Shown piece by piece: positions 1 to 5,263 of a DNA stretch of 6,072 nt; position 1 is the first letter of the stretch, and every line of letters begins with the position of its first letter. The DNA lies in contig JAODNB010000002.1 of assembly GCA_025464795.1 (NCBI GenBank), positions 1 to 6,072 on the forward strand. The letters are read 5' to 3'. The notes beneath the pieces are model-generated. The model was not told the DNA's origin. It was given only the letters and a program-made list of their open reading frames with translations, and did not search any database. Position numbers and translations under genes: made by a program. Source of the DNA: Frankiales bacterium. GTDB lineage: Bacteria; Actinomycetota; Actinomycetes; Mycobacteriales; SCTD01.

Positions 1-83
1 CGCGGCCGCGTGTCTGGGCAGGGCGCTTCCCCCGCAGGAACAGACCTACCAGACCAGCCCATCGGCGACCAAGTCGATCACCG
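1..83. other. Left-edge sequence downstream of the permease operon, no gene supported
   Basis: This stretch follows the stop codon of the second permease, in the minus direction. It opens with a perfect 10-base GC palindrome at 1-10. On the minus strand an ATG at 62 opens a frame that stays open to the edge, but its 20 residues look neither like a lipoprotein signal peptide nor like any start I recognise. A GTG at 81 gives only an 11-codon frame. No convincing terminator hairpin is visible. If the importer's substrate-binding protein follows the permeases, it must begin beyond the left edge. Confidence 0.4.
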
Positions 84-755
84 TCACAGTCGGGTTTCGA
101 TGGGTGGCTGCAGGGTCCGCTGCAGCAGCGCCAGCACCAGCTCGACCAGCAGGGCGAGCAGCGCGACGAGCACGCCGCCCGCAGCCGTCTCGGTCTGGTC
201 ACCGCGCGCGAACCCCTCGTTGATGAACTGCCCGAGGCCTCCCCCGCCGACGTAGGCGGCGAGCGTCGCGGTAGCCACGACCTGGACTGCGCTCGTTCGC
301 AGCCCCGCGGCGATGAGCGGCAGCGCCAGCGGCAGCTCGACGGCCCGCAGCAGCTGCAGCCCTGACATCCCGCTGCCCCGGGCCGCCTCCACCACGTCGG
401 GGTCGACCTCGCGCACCCCGACGAAGGCGTTGCTGAGCAGCGGCGGGATCGCGAACAGCGTCAGCGCGAGGACCGTGGACTTCGTGCTCAGCCCCAGGGA
501 CGTCGTCGCGAGGATGATGAGCACGCCGAAGACCGGAAGGGCACGCGTCGCGTTGGAGAGCGCGACGAGCGCGTTGCCGAGGCGAGATCGCCGATGTCCC
601 AGCCAGACTGCGGGTGGAAGGGCCACCAGGACAGCGAGACCGACTGCGGCCGCCGAGATGCCGAGGTGCACGAGCAGCCGGTGCGGCACGCCCTCGGGTC
701 CGGTGTAGTGCGAGCCGTCCAGCAGCCAGCTGACCGTGTCACCGAAGAGGCTCAT
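84..755 (-). CDS. Osmoprotectant (glycine betaine/choline-type) ABC importer, permease subunit 2
   Basis: Membrane subunit of a quaternary-amine importer of the OpuC/OsmU (ProW) family, predicted in the cytoplasmic membrane. The product is 223 residues, the usual size for OpuCB/OpuCD subunits. About five hydrophobic segments can be seen, near residues 28-53, 62-88, 93-115, 143-175 and 193-213. The EAA coupling loop that docks on the ATPase lies around residues 119-153, with EAARGSG and then ELPLALP. The GGGGLGQFI motif near 170-178 is typical of this family. The ATG at 755 is chosen because its ATGA overlaps the TGA of the upstream permease, indicating translational coupling; a longer reading frame to 830 would run into that gene. 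Substrate specificity cannot be told from a permease, and the partner binding protein is not in the window. It corresponds most nearly to OpuCD/OsmY, but I give no symbol. Confidence 0.9.
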   Translation of the reverse strand: MSLFGDTVSWLLDGSHYTGPEGVPHRLLVHLGISAAAVGLAVLVALPPAVWLGHRRSRLGNALVALSNATRALPVFGVLIILATTSLGLSTKSTVLALTLFAIPPLLSNAFVGVREVDPDVVEAARGSGMSGLQLLRAVELPLALPLIAAGLRTSAVQVVATATLAAYVGGGGLGQFINEGFARGDQTETAAGGVLVALLALLVELVLALLQRTLQPPIETRL

Positions 756-1435
756 CGCCGGGCCCACGGGGTCAGCAGCCGTTCGAGCCCGAGGAAGACG
801 AGGTCCGCGATCACCGCGAGCAGCACGCACAGCGCGGTGCCCGTGAAGATCTCCGCCTTGTAGAAGTTGCTCCGGAACCCCAGGAAGATGATCTGGCCGA
901 GGCCGCCGTACGACACCACGACGCCGACTGTCGCCAGCGCGACGTTGGACACCGTCGCAACGCGCACTCCGGCCACGATGGTCGGCAGCGCGAGCGGGAG
1001 CTCGACCCGCGTCAGCAGGCGCATCCGGCCCATCCCCATGGCGCGCGCGGACTCGCGCACCTCCTCGGGAACCCCATCGAGCCCGGCCAGCACGTTGCGG
1101 ACGAGGATGAGGAGCGTGTACGCCGTGAGGCCGACCACCGCTGTGGTGAGGGTCAGGCCGGTGATCGGTGCGAGCAGGGCGAACAGGGCCAACGACGGGA
1201 TCGTGTAGATCACTCCCGTTGTCCCGAGCAGCAACCCCGACAGCCGGCGGTGACCGCGCACCAGCAGGGCCAGCGGCACCGCCAGCAGCAACCCGAAGCC
1301 GACGCTGAGGAGCACGAGCTGGACGTGCTGCTTCGTGGCCGCCTTCAGAGCGTCCGCGTTCTCCCTGACGAAGTCGACGCTGATCCAGGGGTTGGAGGCG
1401 TCCAGGTGCGCGACGGCTGATGTCAGGATGTGCAC
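752..1435 (-). CDS. Osmoprotectant ABC importer, permease subunit 1
   Basis: First permease of the OpuC/OsmU-type importer, 227 residues, expected to pair with the next permease and the divergently encoded ATPase. Hydrophobic segments lie near residues 37-60, 67-92, 95-118, 148-175 and 195-217. The EAA loop is around residues 124-157 (VRESARAMGMG followed by ELPLALP). The family motif YGGLGQIIF sits near 176-184, and IYTIPSLALFALL near 76-88 is very typical of this transporter class. The GTG at 1435 is the only ATG/GTG in frame near the expected N-terminus. The frame is open much further upstream (to 2095), but that part is antisense to the ATPase gene and shows no homology I recognise. No strong ribosome binding site precedes 1435; translation may be leaderless, or the true start slightly downstream. 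N-terminus moderately sure, function sure. Confidence 0.87.
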   Translation of the reverse strand: MHILTSAVAHLDASNPWISVDFVRENADALKAATKQHVQLVLLSVGFGLLLAVPLALLVRGHRRLSGLLLGTTGVIYTIPSLALFALLAPITGLTLTTAVVGLTAYTLLILVRNVLAGLDGVPEEVRESARAMGMGRMRLLTRVELPLALPTIVAGVRVATVSNVALATVGVVVSYGGLGQIIFLGFRSNFYKAEIFTGTALCVLLAVIADLVFLGLERLLTPWARR

Positions 1436-1450
1436 GTGCCTGACGATGCC

Positions 1451-2395
1451 ATGATCCGACTCGAGGGCGTGACCAAGACCTACGCCGACGGGACAGTTGC
1501 CGTCGCGGAGCTGTCGCTGGAGGTCCAGCGGGGCGAGATCTGCGTGCTCGTCGGGCCCTCCGGATGCGGCAAGACGACGACGATGAAGATGATCAACCGG
1601 CTCATCGACCCGACGACCGGACGGGTGCTGCTCGACGGCGAGGACGTCGCCGGCGTCGACCCCGTGCAGCTGCGGCGACGCATCGGCTACGTGATCCAGA
1701 ACGTCGGACTGTTCCCGCACCAGAAGGTCCGGGACAACGTCGGCACCGTGCCGACGCTGCTGGGCTGGGACAAGAAGCGCACCCGGGCGCGGACCGAGGA
1801 GCTGCTCGCTCTCGTGGGCCTCGATCCGGCGGTGCACGGTGACCGGTACCCCGCCCAGCTGTCTGGTGGGCAGCGCCAGCGCGTCGGTGTCGCCCGCGCG
1901 CTGGCAGCCGATCCCTTGGTGCTGCTGATGGATGAGCCGTTCAGCGCCGTCGACCCCGTCGCCCGGGAGCGGTTGCAGACCGAGTTCCTGCGCGTGCAGG
2001 CGGAGGTAGGGACGACGGTCGTGCTGGTCACCCACGACATCGACGAAGCGGTGCGCTTGGGGGATCGCGTGGCGATCCTGCGCGAGGGCGGTCACCTCGA
2101 GCAGTACGACGCACCCGCCGCCCTGCTGGTGTCACCGGCCACGGAGTTCGTCGCGGGCTTCGTCGGAGCCGATCGCGCAGTGAAAGCCCTGTCCGTCACG
2201 CCCTTGGACCTCGAGGCGCTGGAACCGTTCGACGGACGCGTGAGCTCAAGCGTCCCGCACACAGCCGACCTGGGTCAGGTGCTCGCGAAGCTGCTCGTCA
2301 GTGACGGCCGCGTGGAGGTCACCGACGCGGAGGGACGCCGACTGGGGACCCTGACCCCGCAGGCCCTCATGAACCAGGCGCAGCAGCGAAGCTGA
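1451..2395 (+). CDS. opuCA: Osmoprotectant ABC importer, ATP-binding subunit
   Basis: Cytoplasmic ATPase that powers the importer whose permeases are encoded divergently on its left. It has 314 residues from the ATG at 1451, where the product begins MIRLEGVTKTY as OpuCA-like proteins usually do. A GTG at 1430 would add seven residues. All nucleotide-binding motifs are intact: Walker A GPSGCGKTT at 35-43, Q-loop Q83, signature LSGGQ at 137-141, Walker B with D161-E162, D-loop SAVD at 165-168, and switch H195. The run VIQNVGLFPH at 81-90 is characteristic of the OpuC/ProV subfamily. The C-terminal extension (about 244-314) is shorter than the tandem CBS pair of classical OpuCA; only one CBS-like strand pattern (VEVTDAEGRRLGTL, near 288) is visible, so the ionic-strength sensor may be reduced or degenerate. 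The symbol is given by family; the substrate is inferred. Confidence 0.88.
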   Translation: MIRLEGVTKTYADGTVAVAELSLEVQRGEICVLVGPSGCGKTTTMKMINRLIDPTTGRVLLDGEDVAGVDPVQLRRRIGYVIQNVGLFPHQKVRDNVGTVPTLLGWDKKRTRARTEELLALVGLDPAVHGDRYPAQLSGGQRQRVGVARALAADPLVLLMDEPFSAVDPVARERLQTEFLRVQAEVGTTVVLVTHDIDEAVRLGDRVAILREGGHLEQYDAPAALLVSPATEFVAGFVGADRAVKALSVTPLDLEALEPFDGRVSSSVPHTADLGQVLAKLLVSDGRVEVTDAEGRRLGTLTPQALMNQAQQRS

Positions 2396-2762
2396 CCGGC
2401 AGCCAGCAGCACACGACGGTGCCGGCGGGTCCCTTCTGAACCGCGAAGCCCTTGCTCAGGGTGCGCACCAGGAAGAGCCCGCGACTGCCCTCCGCCTCGA
2501 GGGGCGGGAGGGTGTCCGGCGGCAGCTCCCGGAAGCCTGGCCCGTCGTCGGTGACCGTGACATGGCACCGGCCGGCCGCGACCTCGAGGTCCAGCACCAC
2601 CGTGCGCGGCGCGACACGGATCGCGTTGGCCAGCAGCTCAGCGATGATCACGGCGACGTCATCGGTCGTGCCGCCCGGCAGCCCCTGGGCGGCGAGCCAA
2701 CGAACAGCGTCACGACGCGCTTGCCCGGCGGCCCTGCTCTCAGGCCGAAGACGCCACTGCAC
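2367..2762 (-). CDS. Stand-alone GHKL ATPase domain protein, RsbW/anti-sigma-kinase-like
   Basis: 131 residues consisting of little more than one histidine-kinase-type ATPase domain (HATPase_c_2). The N-box is ELLANAIR at 42-49 with E42 and N46, the G1 box is DDGPGF at 72-77, and the G2 box GSRGLFLV is at 92-99. There is no dimerisation/phosphoacceptor helix, sensor or membrane segment, so this is not a complete sensor kinase. Actinobacteria carry many such proteins; the characterised ones (RsbW, SpoIIAB, UshX type) phosphorylate STAS anti-anti-sigma factors or sequester sigma factors, but many are orphans. No sigma factor, STAS protein or PP2C phosphatase is encoded nearby, so its partner is unknown. 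It starts at GTG 2762; a purine-rich AGGGGA lies about 11 bases upstream, a long spacing. Its last 29 bases overlap the end of the ATPase gene on the other strand. Confidence 0.85.
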   Translation of the reverse strand: MQWRLRPESRAAGQARRDAVRWLAAQGLPGGTTDDVAVIIAELLANAIRVAPRTVVLDLEVAAGRCHVTVTDDGPGFRELPPDTLPPLEAEGSRGLFLVRTLSKGFAVQKGPAGTVVCCWLPVSFAAAPGS

Positions 2763-2862
2763 CGGCTCTCGCTTCCCCTACTGCTCCGCGCACACGCTTC
2801 CCAGATACCGGATGCCCAGTGTGTGAAACTCCAAACCGGCCGGCTTCTGGCAGGCTGGACGC
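2763..2862. promoter_or_regulatory. Divergent intergenic region between the GHKL ATPase and arfB
   Basis: These 100 bases are the only sizeable intergenic space away from the left edge, and must carry or border the promoters of both flanking genes. A 14-base near-perfect palindrome centred on CCGGCCGG lies at 2833-2846 (one mismatched pair), 17-30 bases before the arfB start; it could be an operator. CACAC at 2791-2795 and GTGTG at 2821-2825 form a second, weaker inverted repeat. I see no clear -35/-10 pair on either strand. Confidence 0.4.
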
Positions 2863-3288
2863 GTGCCCGGCCCCCTGGAGGTGACTGCCGGCTTCGTCGT
2901 CCCCGAGGCCGACCTGACGTGGCGCTTCAGCCGCTCGTCCGGGCCGGGGGGTCAGGGCGTGAACACGACCGACAGCCGAGCCGAGCTCAGCGTCGACGTC
3001 GCCAAGGTCGTCCCGGAGCAGCTGCGCGACCGCGCCCTGGCCAACCTGGCCGGCAAGCTGACCGACGGGGTACTGACCGTCGCCGCCAGCGAGCACCGCA
3101 GCCAGCTCCAGAACCGTGACGCGGCCGCCCTCCGGATGACGCTGCTGCTCCGGCAAGCGGTGGCTCCGCCACCGGCACCCCGCCGGGCGACCAAGCCGTC
3201 ACGCGGCAGCAAGGAGCGCCGCCTTCAGGTCAAGCGCCAGCGCTCGGACCTGAAGCGCTCTCGCCAGAAGGGCCATCGGGAGGACTGA
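2863..3288 (+). CDS. arfB: Alternative ribosome-rescue factor, GGQ peptidyl-tRNA hydrolase ArfB (YaeJ/ICT1 family)
   Basis: Codon-independent release factor that hydrolyses peptidyl-tRNA on ribosomes stalled at the end of a truncated mRNA. It has 141 residues, essentially the same length as E. coli ArfB. The catalytic loop SSGPGGQGVNTTDSRAEL lies at 25-42 with the GGQ at 29-31, followed by the family segment EHRSQLQNRDAA at 77-88. There is no stop-codon-recognition domain, which separates it from RF1/RF2. A Pro/Ala linker (101-107) leads to a basic C-terminal tail containing KPSRGSKERRL at 111-121; in the characterised proteins this tail inserts into the empty mRNA entry channel. It starts at GTG 2863 with no good Shine-Dalgarno; a GTG at 2881 is a less likely alternative. 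The last 59 bases, coding part of the basic tail, overlap the next gene on the opposite strand. Confidence 0.92.
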   Translation: MPGPLEVTAGFVVPEADLTWRFSRSSGPGGQGVNTTDSRAELSVDVAKVVPEQLRDRALANLAGKLTDGVLTVAASEHRSQLQNRDAAALRMTLLLRQAVAPPPAPRRATKPSRGSKERRLQVKRQRSDLKRSRQKGHRED

Positions 3289-3442
3289 CGTCGGGGCCCT
3301 CGTCGAACGAGGCCGGCAGCCGCTTCAGGCGCTTGTTCATGTTGCGGATCAGCAGGACGAGCGCGAGCCCGATGAGCAGCACGATCAGCAGGCCCAGCGG
3401 GCCCGCGGAGCCGTTGGCAACTCCCTTGGCGAGAAGGGTCAT
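3230..3442 (-). CDS. Small single-pass membrane protein coupled to mca
   Basis: A 70-residue protein of unknown function. Residues 15-32 form one strongly hydrophobic segment (GPLGLLIVLLIGLALVLL), followed at once by a positive patch (IRNMNKRLKRLP, 32-43) and a Gly/Ser/Pro-rich acidic tail (44-70). By the positive-inside rule the tail is cytoplasmic and the short N-terminus outside. The ATG at 3442 overlaps the mca stop as ATGA, and a GGGGA Shine-Dalgarno lies 4 bases upstream, so it is very probably translated with mca. A small membrane protein follows mca in other actinobacteria too (as I recall, Rv1083 in M. tuberculosis), which supports a real gene. Its final 59 bases are antisense to the arfB end; the low-complexity tail looks like the more tolerant partner in that overlap. 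Confidence 0.82.
   Translation of the reverse strand: MTLLAKGVANGSAGPLGLLIVLLIGLALVLLIRNMNKRLKRLPASFDEGPDVSPPDGPSGESASGPSAGA
3295..3314 (+). terminator. Candidate hairpin terminator of arfB
   Basis: Seven bases after the arfB stop, GGCC plus TCGT (3295-3298, 3300-3303) pairs with ACGA plus GGCC (3307-3314). This leaves one bulged C at 3299 and a three-base CGA loop. The stem is strong, but no T-tract follows. It lies inside the small membrane protein gene on the other strand, where it encodes part of ASFDEGP, so it could be a coincidence of coding sequence. Seen in sequence; function inferred. Confidence 0.35.
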
Positions 3443-4320
3443 CGGATCCCCGCGAACAGGTCCGACTCGGGCAGCGTGGAGCTCACGTGCGAGCGGGCGA
3501 GCTGGAAGTCCTCCGTCGGCCACGCCTGCACCTGGAGCTCCAAGGGACACGTGAACCAGCGACCCGTGGGGTCCACCTGGGTGGCGTGCGCGATGAGGGC
3601 CTGGTCGCGCAGGGGGAAGTACTCCGCGCACTCGACACTGGTCGTCAGCCGGCCTTCGTCCTCGGGCTTGTCGACCCAGTTGTCCAGCCACTCGCTGTAG
3701 GGGCTCTCGATGCCGTGCTCGGTCATCACCGTGTGCAGGGCGATGAGCCGCGCCTTGTGGAACGTGTGGTTGTAGTAGAGCTTCAACGGCTGCCAGGCCT
3801 CACCCGCCTCGGGGAAGCGGGACGGGTCACCGCTCGCCTCGAAGGCGGCCATCGACACCTCGTGGCAGCGGATGTGGTCCGGATGCGGGTAGCCACCGTT
3901 CTCGTCGTAGGTGGTCACGACGTGCGGCCGCTCCTTGCGGAACACCTCGACCAGGGCGCGCGTCTGCTCCTCGAGGTCGCCGGCCGCGAAGCAGTCGTCC
4001 GGGAGCGGCGGCAGCGGGTCACCCTCAGGCAGACCGCTGTCGACCCAGCCCATGAAGACCTGGCGGACGCCGAGGATCTCGCGTGCGAGCTCCATCTCCT
4101 TGGCCCGGACCTCGGTGATGTTGGCCTGGACCTCAGGGGTGTCCATGGCGGGGTTCAGCACCGAGCCGCGCGAGCCGTCCGTCAAGGTCACGACGAGGAC
4201 GTCAACGCCCTCGCGGACGTACTTCGCCATCGTTCCCGCGCCCTTGCTGGACTCGTCGTCAGGATGGGCGTGGACGCACAGCAGGCGGAGCTGCTCATTC
4301 GATCCGGTCTTCACAGGCAT
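3439..4320 (-). CDS. mca: Mycothiol S-conjugate amidase Mca
   Basis: Zinc amidase of the LmbE/PIG-L family that cleaves the amide bond of mycothiol S-conjugates, giving a mercapturic acid for export and GlcN-Ins, which is recycled into mycothiol. The product is 293 residues. The first motif is AHPDDE at 18-23 (predicted zinc ligands H19 and D22, catalytic base D21). The second is YPHPDHIRCH at 144-153 (predicted ligand H149, with H146 in the active site). The run TTYDENGG at 136-143, the segment DSGLPEGDPLPPLPDDCFA near 94-112 and the ending ESDLFAGI match Mca rather than the related deacetylase MshB. Of tandem ATGs at 4323 and 4320, the second is preferred because AGGGA at 4326-4330 lies 5 bases before it. 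Neighbours are a coupled small membrane protein downstream and a divergent DUF4307 gene upstream. Confidence 0.95.
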   Translation of the reverse strand: MPVKTGSNEQLRLLCVHAHPDDESSKGAGTMAKYVREGVDVLVVTLTDGSRGSVLNPAMDTPEVQANITEVRAKEMELAREILGVRQVFMGWVDSGLPEGDPLPPLPDDCFAAGDLEEQTRALVEVFRKERPHVVTTYDENGGYPHPDHIRCHEVSMAAFEASGDPSRFPEAGEAWQPLKLYYNHTFHKARLIALHTVMTEHGIESPYSEWLDNWVDKPEDEGRLTTSVECAEYFPLRDQALIAHATQVDPTGRWFTCPLELQVQAWPTEDFQLARSHVSSTLPESDLFAGIR

Positions 4321-4325
4321 CATTG

Positions 4326-4330
4326 TCCCT
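4326..4330 (-). promoter_or_regulatory. Ribosome binding site of mca
   Basis: AGGGA on the minus strand, 2 bases before the ATG at 4323 and 5 bases before the ATG at 4320. The spacing decides for the second ATG. The site sits in the 11-base gap between mca and the divergent DUF4307 start. Confidence 0.6.
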
Positions 4331-4331
4331 G

Positions 4332-4733
4332 ATGACCACTCCCCGCCGCCCACTCGGCCGCTACGACGACCCGAAGCCCCTGTCCCGGCGGCTCCTGATC
4401 GCCGGCGCCTCAGCCGGAGCGCTCCTTCTGGTCCTGTTCGCCTGGTTCGGGTACTCCCGGTTCAGCGACGGCAGGACCAGGTACGGCGTGACGGGGTACA
4501 AGGTGATCGACGGCACGAGCGTCCAGATCACCTTCGAGGTGCACAAGGACCTGACGACCAGCGTCACCTGCGCTCTCGTCGCCCGAGACCGGGACAACCT
4601 CACCGTGGGCCGCAAGGACGTCATCGTCGGGCCCGCCGAGCGGGACACGGTCCAGGTCGTCGACGTGGTCCCCACCACCAGGAGAGCGGCCACCGTCGAC
4701 GTCTCGGCCTGCTCGCGGCCGCGCTCGTCCTGA
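4332..4733 (+). CDS. DUF4307 family membrane-anchored protein
   Basis: Protein of unknown function, 133 residues. A short basic cytoplasmic N-terminus (RYDDPKPLSRR, 10-20) leads into one membrane helix at about 21-42. A predicted extracytoplasmic domain of about 90 residues follows, rich in beta-type strands (e.g. VQITFEVHK at 64-72). Two cysteines, C80 (SVTCALVARD) and C127 (VDVSACSR), could form a disulphide outside the membrane. This arrangement fits DUF4307, which is found in actinobacteria beside mca and greA. ATG 4332 is preferred over TTG 4323, which would overlap the mca start. No Shine-Dalgarno is visible, so the message may be leaderless. greA starts 20 bases after its stop, so the two are likely co-transcribed. 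A link to mycothiol chemistry is suggested only by position. Confidence 0.85.
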   Translation: MTTPRRPLGRYDDPKPLSRRLLIAGASAGALLLVLFAWFGYSRFSDGRTRYGVTGYKVIDGTSVQITFEVHKDLTTSVTCALVARDRDNLTVGRKDVIVGPAERDTVQVVDVVPTTRRAATVDVSACSRPRSS

Positions 4734-4741
4734 GCTCGCCC

Positions 4742-4753
4742 TAGGATCGTCCG
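4742..4753 (+). promoter_or_regulatory. Combined Shine-Dalgarno and possible -10 element before greA
   Basis: TAGGAT at 4742-4747 stands 6 bases before the greA ATG. It contains AGGA (4743-4746) with a normal 7-base spacing for ribosome binding. It also matches the actinobacterial -10 pattern TANNNT at the distance that would give a transcript starting at or next to the ATG. No matching -35 element was seen. Both readings are possible. Confidence 0.45.
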
Positions 4754-5263
4754 ATGACCACCGACGGCGCGACCGCGACCACCTGGCTCACGCCGGAGGC
4801 CCACCTCCGGCTGCAGGCGACCCTCGAGGACATGACCGGGCCGATCCGCGCCGACATCGTCAAGAAGATCTCCGCGGCGCGCGACGAGGGTGACCTCAAG
4901 GAGAACGGCGGCTACCACGCCGCCAAGGAGGAGCAGGGCAAGCTCGAGGCCCGCATCAAGCAGCTCACGGCGCTTCTCCGGGACGTGCGCGTCGGAACCG
5001 TGCCCAGCGGCGACGTCGTCGAGGAGGGCTGCGTCGTCACCGTGGACTACGGCGACCCCGGCAACGAGGACCTGGAGACCTTTCTCTACGCCAACCGGGA
5101 GAACGCGACCGATGAGGGCGGGAAGATCGGCTCCCTCGACGTCTACTCCCCCGACTCCCCGATCGGGCTGGCGCTCGCCGGCCACAAGGTGGGCGACGAG
5201 GTCACCTTCGGAGAGCGCAAGATCAAGGTCGTCGTGACGGGCATCGCCCCCTACACCAGCTAG
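4754..5263 (+). CDS. greA: Transcription elongation factor GreA
   Basis: Secondary-channel factor that stimulates transcript cleavage by backtracked RNA polymerase. It has 169 residues, slightly longer than the E. coli protein (158). The N-terminal coiled-coil hairpin is at about 12-80, with the tip sequence DEGDLKENGGYHAAKEEQG at 44-62. The two acidic residues that position the catalytic magnesium are present as D47 and E50. The C-terminal FKBP-like domain is at about 88-169 and includes the hallmark SPDSPIGLALAGHKVGDEV at 132-150. The tip has GGYHAA rather than the proteobacterial AEYHAA, as in mycobacterial GreA. ATG 4754 is supported by AGGA 7 bases upstream. It follows the DUF4307 gene after 20 bases, probably in the same transcript. 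Its TAG stop lies in a CTAG palindrome that also supplies the stop of the convergent ilvA. Confidence 0.96.
   Translation: MTTDGATATTWLTPEAHLRLQATLEDMTGPIRADIVKKISAARDEGDLKENGGYHAAKEEQGKLEARIKQLTALLRDVRVGTVPSGDVVEEGCVVTVDYGDPGNEDLETFLYANRENATDEGGKIGSLDVYSPDSPIGLALAGHKVGDEVTFGERKIKVVVTGIAPYTS

Noticed and set aside
1..62. Start of a substrate-binding protein at ATG 62 (minus)
   Set aside because: The visible residues lack the basic, hydrophobic and lipobox pattern expected for the importer's lipoprotein.
46..81. 11-codon minus-strand frame just after the second permease
   Set aside because: Too short, with no ribosome binding site and no reason to believe it is translated.
1436..2095. Minus-strand open frame that would extend the first permease to 447 residues
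   Set aside because: It is exactly antisense to the well-supported ATPase gene, has a His/Gln/Arg-rich composition typical of GC-rich antisense frames, and no recognisable domain.
2396..2425. Inverted repeat CCGGCA/TGCCGG right after the importer ATPase stop
   Set aside because: Six-pair stem with an 18-base loop and no T-tract, inside the coding sequence of the opposite gene; too weak to call a terminator.
2562..3119. 185-residue plus-strand frame
   Set aside because: Runs antisense through the GHKL gene and then through arfB out of frame; no motif survives.
3487..4332. 281-residue plus-strand frame across mca
   Set aside because: Antisense shadow of mca, which has all its catalytic motifs; the shadow translation is a low-information Val/Arg/Leu/Gly/His mix.
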